DNA of 13,841 nucleotides from Gemmatimonadota bacterium (GCA_016209995.1 JACQVC010000199.1:1-13841), one strand, 5' to 3'. Shown: positions 6,965 through 13,841, counted from the stretch's first letter. Made by a program: numbers and translations. The notes: a model not told the origin generated them from the sequence alone.

Positions 6965-8056
6965 AGTCGCCGAAGTCGCGGTCGATTGGCCCGCGAGCAC
7001 CATGACCGGGGGGCGCCTCTGCAGCGCAGGCAGCAGCGCAGGCCCGAAGCCGTCGCCCCACGCAGGCTGTTCCTTGTACGCGTACAACGGGCTCGGCACG
7101 CGCGGCACCGCGGCCCAGCCGTAGCGGTACCGGTCGCCGATCGCGATGACGCGCGTCGGATAGTACCGATAGCTGACCGCGCTCACCCAGAGTGATGGGT
7201 ACACGAACGCACGGTGGTGCCAGAAGGGATCGAGCCCGAACGGATCGTACCAGGAGCGCCAGTACCGGTCATAGTAGCCGTACCCACCGAAGAACGGATC
7301 GCAGTAGTACGGGTCGTAGTAGCAGTCTCCGACGTAGCGGTAGCGGTGGCCGTAGTAGGGCCGGCCATACAGCGGATAATAAGGATAGACCGGACCCCCG
7401 ATGTTGAGCCCTAGCCCGATGCTGAACGTGAAGCCGGGGGAGTAGAACGGGTCGTCGGCATAGAAGGGATCGTAGTAGATCCCGGTGTGGAGCCGCGGAC
7501 CGTACCAGCCGCTGTGCGTGACGCGGTCGCCGACGCGATAGCGCACCAGGTCGTAGTCGAAGCGGCTCCCCGCGGCCATCTGCTCGACGAGGGCGGTCAG
7601 CTCGGCCTCGATGTCCTCACCGCGTTCGATGATCCACGTGTCGAGCAGCCGATAGTCCCAATGATCCCCGCTGGCGAACTCCTCGAGGCGGAACGGATCG
7701 CGGGAAAAGCCTGCGTAGACGGTGCCGTCGCCTCGAGCGGCGCGGATGACCAGGGCCTCACGGTCGCCCCGTGAGCGGATCTCGAGATCCTCGTAGCCCC
7801 GCACGAAGTGATCCTGATAGGGATCGACTGGGAAGAGCACGCGGATACGACCGTCCGGCTCCGCGTGCAGAATTACCGCGTAACCGTCCGCTGCCGTGCG
7901 CAGGTACACCCGCACCCGGTCACCCTGCCGGAGATCCTGGTCCCGACTCAAGCGGATCCGCACCGGCGCTTCCGCATCCTGAGGCGGCGGCCCCGCGCGT
8001 CCGTCAGTGGTCAGGGCGGCGAGCAGCAGCGAAGTCAGTAGCAGCCGCGCCAACAT
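6035..8056 (-). CDS. Secreted DUF4384 protein with aromatic YDP-repeat region and long Arg/Ser/Pro/Ala tail
   Basis: The product from ATG 8056 has 673 residues; GGGAGG at ideal distance decides this start over one eight codons upstream. A signal peptide (MLARLLLTSLLLAALTTDGRA) leads into a DUF4384 domain at about 32-127, recognised by GDRVRVYLRTAADGYAVIL and DGRIRVLFPVDPYQDHFVRG. In other proteins DUF4384 accompanies kinase or caspase-like modules in envelope or stress contexts, but its function is not established. Residues about 185-315 are extremely rich in Tyr, Phe, Trp, Gly, Asp and Pro and contain three YDP...DPF units. From about 365 to the end the sequence is low-complexity Arg/Ser/Ala/Pro with recurring P-[SA]-[VA]-R-[SA]. 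No catalytic residues were recognised. A structural or surface-binding role is a guess. Confidence 0.82.
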   Translation of the reverse strand: MLARLLLTSLLLAALTTDGRAGPPPQDAEAPVRIRLSRDQDLRQGDRVRVYLRTAADGYAVILHAEPDGRIRVLFPVDPYQDHFVRGYEDLEIRSRGDREALVIRAARGDGTVYAGFSRDPFRLEEFASGDHWDYRLLDTWIIERGEDIEAELTALVEQMAAGSRFDYDLVRYRVGDRVTHSGWYGPRLHTGIYYDPFYADDPFYSPGFTFSIGLGLNIGGPVYPYYPLYGRPYYGHRYRYVGDCYYDPYYCDPFFGGYGYYDRYWRSWYDPFGLDPFWHHRAFVYPSLWVSAVSYRYYPTRVIAIGDRYRYGWAAVPRVPSPLYAYKEQPAWGDGFGPALLPALQRRPPVMVLAGQSTATSATARTAAPRRGDGPAVVSAPSSARRPPRQDLEMRSPAVRAEGDRASAAPARGEPEERAGRTPPPVDLGVIRGSSRTQPQPTTSEPAARGRPAGDADAPQTRRAAPTIRTREPSRAAPSTRAVSPSTDTRSSPVAERSRMPSVRSGPTSARVNTPSQSSPPSARSARPSLEPRSARPATPSVRSAPSRRASPAVRSSPSGYESARARLNAPSARSAPRSVPAAVPSSRGGSREMRAVMPSVRSSAPAARPPSADSRPSRAAVPRASAPAVRSSGGAPRASVPVIRGDPPAMRGSAPAVRAGGPAVARRGPES

Positions 8057-8375
8057 CGGGACCTCCCGGGTTGAGGGCACTCGCCAAAGGCCCGCAAGGC
8101 TCGGGCACTCCAGTGACGCCCATCCACTTCCATACTATGCCCTAGCGGGGCATCGGTTCCGAAGCTACGTCATGTGCCAGATGCGTACCAGAGTCTGGCG
8201 AAAGCGGGACAACGAGATAGCGGCCCGTAGGGTCATCGATCCGTCCTCACGGGCGGACACCCTGTCCTCGTATCCAGCAGGCTCGTTGGCTCACGAAGTC
8301 CCAGAAATGTCAGACAAGGCAGCACCATCATGTCAGCATAGTTCTTGACCGGGCCGCAGACCGACGCAGGGAAAT
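8057..8375. other. Gene-free stretch upstream of the DUF4384 gene
   Basis: These 319 bases hold no convincing gene. The part near 8056 carries the ribosome binding site and promoter candidate of the DUF4384 gene. An 11-base interrupted palindrome, CCAGA-G-TCTGG, lies at 8188-8198. The short open frames that cross the region have no recognisable domain and no ribosome binding site. Confidence 0.5.
8132..8160 (-). promoter_or_regulatory. Candidate promoter with palindrome in the spacer, DUF4384 gene
   Basis: On the minus strand a -10-like TAGTAT lies at 8137-8132, with a weak -35 (GGAACC, 8160-8155) 17 bases upstream. The perfect inverted repeat ATGCCC-tagcg-GGGCAT fills the spacer at 8137-8153. 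This is a classical operator position, although the poor -35 makes the promoter itself uncertain. Confidence 0.27.
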
Positions 8376-8621
8376 CTACCCGAACGGCCACGTCCCGCGC
8401 GTGAGATGGGCGGCGATCTCGGCCGGTGTGTAGATGCCGTGCGCGGAGGCGAAAGGAAAGGTCAAACAGTGCTCTTCGCCGGCGGGCCCCGTGGCGCGGA
8501 TGATCCAGATTTGCTGGCCCTCGTCAGGGAGGACTTCCAGGCGCTCGAGGCGCAGTCCCGCGCGGCGCGCCGCGTCCATCAAGGCGCTCGCGATCTCATC
8601 GGCTTGGTAGGGTGGAGGCAC
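8376..8621 (-). CDS. Small protein of unknown function
   Basis: An 81-residue product is proposed from the GTG at 8621 (MPPPYQADEIAS...), preceded by an AAGAGAG Shine-Dalgarno-like sequence. Codon third positions in this stretch are strongly G/C, as in the neighbouring real genes, which supports true coding. I do not recognise the family. The sequence suggests an alpha/beta domain: a helix (ADEIASALMDAARRAG), strand LRLERLEVL, strand QQIWIIRAT, Cys52, and a terminal helix TPAEIAAHL ending in TWPFG. The frame remains open to a GTG at 8780, which would give 134 residues with a Cys-containing hydrophobic stretch (VVPGCFVQAC). That part has weaker codon bias and no good ribosome binding site, so I prefer the short form. 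It lies downstream of the TonB receptor on the same strand. Confidence 0.6.
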   Translation of the reverse strand: MPPPYQADEIASALMDAARRAGLRLERLEVLPDEGQQIWIIRATGPAGEEHCLTFPFASAHGIYTPAEIAAHLTRGTWPFG

Positions 8622-8921
8622 TTGGTCTCTCTTAGGCTCCGGTGGCCGAACCGCTCCGCGGCCTACAGATGTGAGCGTTACCGCGCCAGCGGAGCACGCC
8701 TGGACGAAGCAGCCGGGCACGACCAGCCTGATAATGATGGGGCTACGCCAGGCTTCTGTGCTGCCATGACCGTCATTCACTGTGGAGCGGCTCCGGCGCG
8801 TGACTCGCCTTCCCGGCAGCCTCGGTTGACGGCGATGCGAGCGGCGCCACTGCCCTCGCGTGCACGGCGATCAGAACGGCGAAACAGGTCGCTGCGCCGC
8901 GGATCCATGCTGAGTTGTGCA

Positions 8922-11252
8922 TCATGGCTCCCAGCGCACACCCGCGTAGAGGGAGCGTCCGTCGGCCGGCAGGAAGTAGCGCCCCCCGGCATCGTCCACG
9001 GTCACCGCCGGCGAGTACCGCTCATCGGTCAGATTGCGCGCCTCGACGAACAGAAGCGCGCCCAGGCTGGGAAGCAACAGCTCTGCGCGCAGCCCGAGAA
9101 CCATCCAGCCGCTGTTCTTCACGGTGTTTTGGCTGTTCACGTAGTAATCGCGCGGCACCCACTCGAGGTTCGGCCTCACGCCGAGGCCTGCCGGGTGGCG
9201 GTAATCGGGCTCGACGTTGATTACGTGATGGGGTGCACCCGGAATGTCGTTCCCCTCGAAGTCGGCATCGTCTACGTACTTGAACCAGGACGCCGTGTAA
9301 GCGGTCCGCGCGGTCAGGCGATCGCCGCCGTTCGCGCGCGTGAGCAGTGCTCTGGGGTACTCGAAGCCGAGGCCGGCCTCGAGGCCGTAGTGACGCGTGT
9401 GCGTTGCGTTCCGGTATGTGGGCACCGTGAACGGAGCGCCGGGGAACGGCTGCACGTTCACGTTGATGATCTCGTTGGCGATCTCCATGTCGAACGCCGC
9501 CACGTCCCATTCCCAGCGCCGCGCTGCGCCACGGGTGCCCAGCTCGAATTGCCACGCGTCCTGCGGCTCCAGATCGATGAACCCGGGCACGGTCAAGCTG
9601 TTCAGCTCGAGCAGCAGCGGCGGCTCGAAAGCGCGCGAGAGGTTGCCATAGAGCTGGCCTCCCGCCGGGAGGTCCACGATGAGGCCCAGCTTCGGCATGA
9701 GCGCCGCGAAGGTGCGGTCGTCGGACTGGTCGCCGTCGCTCAGGAAGAAGTCCTCCGCGCGCCGGGCTGAGCGGTCGTAGCGCACGCCCAGCGCCGCGCG
9801 CAGGCGCGGCGAGAGCCGCAGCACGTCCTCCGCGTAGACAGCCAGGGTGGACGCCTCATCCCGCTGGTCCTTCGCGAGCGCGCCGGACGTACCGCCGACG
9901 TTCTGGAAGTGGCGGTTGTCCATGTTCCCGAAGGCACCCTGCAAGCCGATGGTCAGGCGGTTGTCACGTCCCGCCAGGGGGCTCGTGCTCTCGTAGCGGA
10001 TCTCGCTTCCGAAGTCGCGGCTGATCTGGTCCAGCACGCGAAAGATCGGATGAACGATGTCTCGATACTGAAGGTACGGAGCGAGCTCGACGCGTTGGGT
10101 CGGGCTGAGCTGCGCGCGCAGCTGGAGCCCCAGGTGGTGCAGGGAGTAGTCGCGCCCCCAACGGTTCAGCACGTTCGGCGTATTCGCCATGGTGGGATCG
10201 CGCTCGAGCTCGGCGCGAGTCAGCGATCCGGGCAGATCCTCTTCTACGTACGCGAACAGGTAGAAGGCGCGCGCATCGACGGCGGGGGACAGCCGGTAGC
10301 CCACGTGGACGTTGATGCGGTCGCGGCGCTGGCTCGCGTAGTCGCGATATCCATCGACGTCCGTGCGAGCATAGCTGGTGTAGTAGTTGAAGTCGCCGAG
10401 GACTCGCCCCGATGACAGCTGACCCTTGAACAACCCGAAGCTTCCGCCCTGCGCGAAACCGTGAAAGAGCGGCGAGGTGTAGCCGGTCTTCGTCTCGAGG
10501 TTGATGGCGCCGCCGAGCGTCGATCCGCCGTAGCGCAGGGCGTTCGCGGCCTTGTAGACCTGAATGTTCTCGGTGGTCAGCAGCTCGAGCGACTCGAAGT
10601 CGGTGAAGCCGTCCGCATTGCGATACGGCATCCCGTTCACGAGCACGTTCACGCCGCGGAGGTGGAAGTTGTTTCGCAGGCCGGAGCCGCGGATGGAAAG
10701 CTGGCTCTCGTCGGCCGCTCCGAAGCGCGGCTGCACGTAGACGCCGGGTGTGAAGCGCAGCACGTCGCTGAGGTTCATCTGGCGGGATGCGCGGATCTGC
10801 TCGGGCGCGACCAGCTCGACGGAGCCCGGGGTCTCGCGCAGTCGGCGTCGCACCTCGCTAAGCTCCTGCGCGCTCCCGATCGCAACGACTTCGCCGAGCG
10901 CGACCGGTTGCGGCGACAGAACGATGCGCACGTCCACGGTGGCGGCCTGCCCCACGCTAATCGACGTGGTGAGCTCCTCGTATCCCAGGCGCTCGACGCC
11001 GAGTTGGTAGGTACCGGGCGTGAGACCGGTGATCAGGAAACGGCCCCCTGCATCGCTTTCGCTCACGCGGTTGGTTCCGACGACAGATACCGTAGCTCCG
11101 GCGATGGGGGTCCCATCGGCTTCAACGATGCGGCCGGTCACGTCTCGCCCCTGCTGGGCGGTCAGGGGGGCGGCCAGCGCCATGGACATCACGCAGCAGC
11201 TAACGACGAGCCAGGTCAGGCCCGTGGCTCGCCTCGAAAGGCAGCTCGACAT
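8922..11252 (-). CDS. TonB-dependent outer-membrane receptor with N-terminal carboxypeptidase-regulatory-like domain
   Basis: This 776-residue receptor has the following parts. A signal peptide runs to about 32 (ending PLTA). A CarboxypepD-regulatory-like beta-sandwich covers about 37-113 (VTGRIVEADGTPIAGATVSVVG). A TonB-box-like EVVAIGS is at about 121-127. The plug domain covers about 135-258 (LRFTPGVYVQ, SIRGSGLRNNFHLRGVNVLVNG, ANALRYGGSTLGGAINL). The 22-strand barrel runs to the end, with the typical ARNLTDERY and a terminal aromatic RWEP. The plug resembles FecA/PqqU-like receptors, usually listed as iron-complex or small-cofactor importers, but the ligand cannot be read from sequence. 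GGGAG precedes the ATG at a suitable distance. The His/Cys-rich protein gene lies 112 bases upstream on the same strand and may share its transcript. No TonB, ExbB or ABC importer gene is in the window. Confidence 0.93.
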   Translation of the reverse strand: MSSCLSRRATGLTWLVVSCCVMSMALAAPLTAQQGRDVTGRIVEADGTPIAGATVSVVGTNRVSESDAGGRFLITGLTPGTYQLGVERLGYEELTTSISVGQAATVDVRIVLSPQPVALGEVVAIGSAQELSEVRRRLRETPGSVELVAPEQIRASRQMNLSDVLRFTPGVYVQPRFGAADESQLSIRGSGLRNNFHLRGVNVLVNGMPYRNADGFTDFESLELLTTENIQVYKAANALRYGGSTLGGAINLETKTGYTSPLFHGFAQGGSFGLFKGQLSSGRVLGDFNYYTSYARTDVDGYRDYASQRRDRINVHVGYRLSPAVDARAFYLFAYVEEDLPGSLTRAELERDPTMANTPNVLNRWGRDYSLHHLGLQLRAQLSPTQRVELAPYLQYRDIVHPIFRVLDQISRDFGSEIRYESTSPLAGRDNRLTIGLQGAFGNMDNRHFQNVGGTSGALAKDQRDEASTLAVYAEDVLRLSPRLRAALGVRYDRSARRAEDFFLSDGDQSDDRTFAALMPKLGLIVDLPAGGQLYGNLSRAFEPPLLLELNSLTVPGFIDLEPQDAWQFELGTRGAARRWEWDVAAFDMEIANEIINVNVQPFPGAPFTVPTYRNATHTRHYGLEAGLGFEYPRALLTRANGGDRLTARTAYTASWFKYVDDADFEGNDIPGAPHHVINVEPDYRHPAGLGVRPNLEWVPRDYYVNSQNTVKNSGWMVLGLRAELLLPSLGALLFVEARNLTDERYSPAVTVDDAGGRYFLPADGRSLYAGVRWEP

Positions 11253-11364
11253 GGGTTTGTCTCCCTATGTGAATTCCTCGTGACCGTGTCAGGCACGGCC
11301 AGGGCGCCGGAAGACCGCGTGTTATCGCGGACTCGCGACGGAGTGGGACGTTCTGCTCAGGAAG

Positions 11365-11781
11365 TCAGAGGGAAACGGGAGGTGCGTTGCTGAAGGGAAG
11401 CAGGTAGGGGGTGGGCGCCTGGGCGACCTCCGTGGACGCGAGGTTTGTGACGTTGCCGGCGGCCAGCGGCGCAGCCGGCGCCACCTTGACACTTGCAGCG
11501 CCCAGCGCGACGCCGGCTTGGGTCAGGCAGCTGCCCGTGCACGTGCACGGTTCATGCTCGCTGCCCGTGTCCTCGCCGGCGGCCGCGATGTCGTTGCCAG
11601 CAGCTGGGCTACCGCCGTGCGCATGGGCGTGGCCGCTCGCCGCGCTCGCATGCGGCTCGGGCTCGAGGGTTGGGGAGTGGTGCGGGCACGTGTGCAGCTC
11701 GATGCCCAGCGCGCCGCTGGCCCCGAGGAACAGGAGCGCGGTGAGCGCGCTGACGAATCGAGCTGTAGGCGTATGAACCAT
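11365..11781 (-). CDS. Secreted or membrane-anchored His/Cys-rich small protein, probable metal binder
   Basis: This is a 138-residue protein from ATG 11781, chosen over the adjacent TTG because GAGGAG sits five bases ahead of the ATG. Residues about 8-26 form one hydrophobic helix (signal peptide or anchor). Next comes ELHTCPHH (H30, C32, H34, H35), then a His-Ala stretch (H44, H51, H53, H55), H76 and a CTCTGSC cluster (C79, C81, C85). The C-terminal 50 residues are Ala/Val/Pro-rich and hydrophobic. The pattern resembles uncharacterised small proteins near TonB receptors and DUF2946-type copper-linked proteins, but I cannot assign a family with certainty. The residues favour binding of copper, zinc or nickel outside the cytoplasm. 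Located just upstream of the TonB receptor, it could be a metal carrier, buffer or sensor for that receptor; this is inference. Confidence 0.78.
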   Translation of the reverse strand: MVHTPTARFVSALTALLFLGASGALGIELHTCPHHSPTLEPEPHASAASGHAHAHGGSPAAGNDIAAAGEDTGSEHEPCTCTGSCLTQAGVALGAASVKVAPAAPLAAGNVTNLASTEVAQAPTPYLLPFSNAPPVSL

Positions 11782-11813
11782 CAAGACTCCTCGCCTCCGG
11801 GCATCGAAATCGT

Positions 11814-11842
11814 ACCCTAGCGTGTCGGCCTTTGCGGCGCAA
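11814..11842 (-). promoter_or_regulatory. Candidate promoter for the His/Cys-rich protein gene
   Basis: On the minus strand TTGCGC (11842-11837) and TAGGGT (11819-11814) are 17 bases apart. The predicted start is about 26 bases ahead of the ATG at 11781, leaving room for the GAGGAG ribosome binding site. Each hexamer matches only three consensus bases, at the most conserved positions (TTG; TA...T). Confidence 0.27.
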
Positions 11843-11984
11843 CTGCTCCGCCGGTAGTGGCCGGTAGGTGGTCAGCGACACCGCCGCCCAGCCGCCGGAT
11901 CCGGCTGGATTACATTCAGCGTTTGCGCGCCCGAGCGCCGTGTGACGCGCCCGCTGGCGTCGTGAGCCATACCCGCGCCTGGAC

Positions 11985-12007
11985 GGATGCGAGTGAAAGA
12001 CGCATCC
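11985..12007 (+). promoter_or_regulatory. Hairpin in the leader of the DUF4159 gene
   Basis: GGATGCG (11985-11991) and CGCATCC (12001-12007) form a perfect 7-base stem with a 9-base loop, ending 34 bases before the ATG at 12042. It could be a leader structure or a protein-binding inverted repeat. No known riboswitch was recognised. Confidence 0.3.
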
Positions 12008-12041
12008 TGATGGAGAGGGAGGTAGCCACAAGGCGGAGCCG

Positions 12042-12908
12042 ATGACGGGGATACTGGATCGTAAGCCAGGTCAAGCCAGGGAAGGCGCGCGGCCCGCAGT
12101 ACAATCAGAACTCCGTGCGGCGACCGAGCCGCTGTCCGCCAGTTCAGCTCCGTTCCCTCGCTGGGCTCGCCGCTTCCCCACGATCGTCACACTAGTCTTG
12201 GTCGTCCTCTCCAGCGGCCCGGCGGCCGGCGGGCCGCTTGCCCAGTCCCACCGCTGGAGCCGCAACTACAATGGTCATTTCACGTTCACGCGGATTCGCT
12301 ACGGCTCGGGCGGCGGGTTTGGGTTCCGCGGCGGCGGCTCGTGGGCTCATGACTACCCCCGTGGCGACGAACACCTGTCCCGCATCATCCACGAGTTGAC
12401 CACTGTCCACGTGAATCTCGACCAGACCAACGTCTTCGACCTCGACGATCCGGAGATATTCAAGAATCCGGTCATTTACCTCTCCGAGCCCGGCTTCTGG
12501 GGGATGAACGCTGCCGAGGCCGAGAACCTGCGCACGTATCTCCGCAAGGGCGGCTTCATCATCTTCGATGACTTCGAGCTGGAGCAGTGGCGCAACTTCG
12601 AGCGTCAGATGATGCGGGTGCTGCCGGAGCACCACTTCATCGAGATCGGTCCGGACCATCCGGTCTTCAGTTCGTTCTTCAGCGTGGACAACATCTATAT
12701 CCCGCACCCTCTCGTCCCCGTGACACCGACCTACTTCGCGATGTTCGAGGAGAACGACCCGACCAAGCGCATGCTGGTCCTCGTGAACTACAACAACGAC
12801 GTGGCGGAGTACTGGGAGTGGTCGGATGCGGGGTGGCTGCCCGTCGACCTCACGAACGAGGCCTACAAGCTGGGAGTCAACTACATCGTTTACGCGCTGA
12901 CTCACTGA
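12042..12908 (+). CDS. DUF4159-domain protein with N-terminal signal/anchor
   Basis: This 288-residue protein has a basic 44-residue N-terminal segment and a hydrophobic helix at about 46-58 (signal peptide or type II anchor). A DUF4159 domain follows at about 78-286, recognised by FTFTRIRYGSGGG, the WAHDYPRGDEHLSRII segment, LTTVHVN, NPVIYLSEPGFW, LRTYLRKGGFIIFDDF and the ending AYKLGVNYIVYALTH. DUF4159 is related in fold to glutamine amidotransferase-like domains but carries no obvious catalytic nucleophile here; its function is unknown. In many genomes related genes sit with MoxR ATPase and DUF58 genes, but here none is adjacent. GGCGGAG at Shine-Dalgarno distance supports the ATG. It is divergent from the His/Cys-rich gene (260-base gap) and convergent with the antiporter (73 bases, no clear terminator). 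Confidence 0.9.
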   Translation: MTGILDRKPGQAREGARPAVQSELRAATEPLSASSAPFPRWARRFPTIVTLVLVVLSSGPAAGGPLAQSHRWSRNYNGHFTFTRIRYGSGGGFGFRGGGSWAHDYPRGDEHLSRIIHELTTVHVNLDQTNVFDLDDPEIFKNPVIYLSEPGFWGMNAAEAENLRTYLRKGGFIIFDDFELEQWRNFERQMMRVLPEHHFIEIGPDHPVFSSFFSVDNIYIPHPLVPVTPTYFAMFEENDPTKRMLVLVNYNNDVAEYWEWSDAGWLPVDLTNEAYKLGVNYIVYALTH

Positions 12909-12981
12909 CCCGTCGCCCTTTGGGCCTTCCTAGATTCTGACGTGCGCGCCGTGGTGGCGGTGGGGAGCGCCGAGGCGACGG

Positions 12982-13841
12982 TCAGCTCTTCTTAGGCAGC
13001 GGCACTTCTCCGGCGCTGTCCTCTTTCACGGGCTTGGCCAACGCGATCAGGATGTCGCCCGGCGCCGAGGCAGTCGTCTGGTCGGCCGCGCAGACCGTGA
13101 GATTCTTCTTCCTACGCACCAGGAATAGCGCAATCGCGTCCTCGCCGTACGTCCGGCGGAACGATTCCAGATCGAACGGCTCGCTGAGCGTGATCTCTCG
13201 AATGATCGCCCCGGCCTCCATGCGGCGCAGGATTCCCTGGTACGTGGCGCGTCTGCTGAAGAGCGCACGTCCGCGCAAGCCAGGGATGCGCGTGCCTTCG
13301 TTCTCGGCCCCCGTGGGCACGAGCTGGAAGCTCTGAGACCGCTCGAACAGGTCGGCGAAATGGAGTGCGGCCAGGGCATTAACCTCGTCGTTGGGCGTTA
13401 GAGCCAGCAGGCGGCCGATTCCGGCGAGGTCGATCTGCTCGGCCGCCGGATCCGCCAGCACGTTGCCGTGGAACACGGTGAGGTCGGCGCTGCGCGCGGC
13501 GCGCACGTTCACGCGATTCGTGTCGGCAAGCAGCACGCGGAAGCCGTGCTTTTGCAGTGCGCCGGCGATCTCGCGGGCGAATGCGTGCGCGCCGATGAGC
13601 AGCAGACCTTGGGGCTCGGGCTCGGCCAGGCCGAGGCGGCGCGCCACGGGTGCGGCGGTCAGTCCGTAGATCGCCACCGTAACCGCGATCACCAGGAAGG
13701 TAATCGGCACGAGCTCCCCGGCTTCCGGGCGTCCAGCTTCGACGAGGACCAGGGCGAAGACGGACGACACCGCCGCCGCGACGACGCCGCGCGGCGCCAT
13801 CCAGACGAGGAACAACCTCTCGCTGCGGGTCCGGGGCGAGC
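12982..13841 (-). CDS. CPA-type Na+/H+ antiporter with C-terminal TrkA-N-like domain (5' end outside window)
   Basis: The visible 285 or so residues are the C-terminal part of a cation:proton antiporter. The first residues include RLFLVWMAPRGVVAAAVSS, the conserved late transmembrane segment of CPA1/NhaP-type exchangers. A last membrane helix follows (PITFLVIAVTVAIYGL). Next is a cytosolic Rossmann-like domain (GLLLIGAHAFAREIAGAL, RVLLADTN, FHGNVLAD, LLALTPNDEVNALAAL) of the TrkA-N type that gates transport with nucleotides. A final beta-rich module (GDILIALAKPV) resembles TrkA-C. The glycine loop is GAHAFA instead of the usual GxGxxG. The frame is open to the window edge, so the start is missing; the TTG at 13815 is internal. 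Predicted role: sodium or potassium/proton exchange for pH and ion balance. Confidence 0.9.
   Translation of the reverse strand, partial: SPRTRSERLFLVWMAPRGVVAAAVSSVFALVLVEAGRPEAGELVPITFLVIAVTVAIYGLTAAPVARRLGLAEPEPQGLLLIGAHAFAREIAGALQKHGFRVLLADTNRVNVRAARSADLTVFHGNVLADPAAEQIDLAGIGRLLALTPNDEVNALAALHFADLFERSQSFQLVPTGAENEGTRIPGLRGRALFSRRATYQGILRRMEAGAIIREITLSEPFDLESFRRTYGEDAIALFLVRRKKNLTVCAADQTTASAPGDILIALAKPVKEDSAGEVPLPKKS

Noticed and set aside
5802..7124. 440-codon open frame on the + strand
   Set aside because: It lies antisense to the Arg/Ser/Pro-rich tail of the DUF4384 gene. Its own product is low-complexity with no domain, so the skewed composition explains the missing stops.
8007..8348. 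113-codon + strand frame across the gap before the DUF4384 gene
   Set aside because: No ribosome binding site, no recognisable domain, and it begins antisense to the DUF4384 signal peptide.
8777..8992. 71-codon minus-strand frame whose stop overlaps a GTG (GTGA) at 8780
   Set aside because: The overlap looks like coupling, but the product is Arg/Ser-rich without a domain and it overlaps the end of the TonB receptor gene.
8406..9770. 454-codon open frame on the + strand
   Set aside because: It is antisense to the TonB receptor and the small protein. The translation has no recognisable domain, and GC-rich DNA opens such frames.
11782..12041. Possible cobalamin or other riboswitch ahead of the His/Cys-rich and TonB receptor genes
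   Set aside because: I looked for a B12-box-like core and other familiar leader motifs and found none. The predicted leader is only about 26 bases.

Overview
The window is GC-rich bacterial chromosome. It carries lipoproteins with lipobox signals, a TonB-dependent receptor with an N-terminal carboxypeptidase-regulatory-like domain, a DUF4159 protein, a DUF4384 protein and two Uma2-family genes. Together these point to a Gram-negative environmental bacterium, and the protein style resembles Gemmatimonadota most. That assignment is inference from gene content, since no rRNA or marker gene is present. I see no insertion sequence, CRISPR array, tRNA or prophage gene.

Layout, left to right. The left edge holds the last 54 codons of an ABC-2 type permease (+). 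After a gene-free stretch (168-563) comes a minus-strand run: a Uma2-family nuclease-like gene (564-1136), a Tat-exported aldo/keto reductase (1253-2194), a small thioredoxin-like protein with a Cys-Cys-Gly motif (2344-2730 or slightly longer) and a lipoprotein amidohydrolase of the YtcJ type (2874-4757). A second Uma2-family gene (4879-5448, +) diverges from the amidohydrolase.

The middle is a second minus-strand block, dominated by envelope proteins. In order of transcription it contains a secreted His/Cys-rich small protein (11781-11365), a TonB-dependent receptor (11252-8922), a small unknown protein (about 8621-8376), a large DUF4384 protein with an aromatic YDP-repeat region and a long Arg/Ser/Pro/Ala tail (8056-6035), and a cupredoxin lipoprotein with a complete type 1 copper ligand set (5976-5479). 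The gaps are 58 to about 320 bp, so this is probably several transcription units. The metal-binding proteins at both ends make a metal-handling (possibly copper) theme attractive but unproven. The right end has a DUF4159 protein (12042-12908, +) convergent with a CPA-type Na+/H+ antiporter carrying a TrkA-N-like domain (12982 to the edge, -).

Most likely sources of new biology are the His/Cys-rich protein paired with the TonB receptor, the two-part repeat architecture of the DUF4384 protein, and the cupredoxin gene, which has a strong promoter placed so that its transcript would start at the GTG start codon (leaderless).
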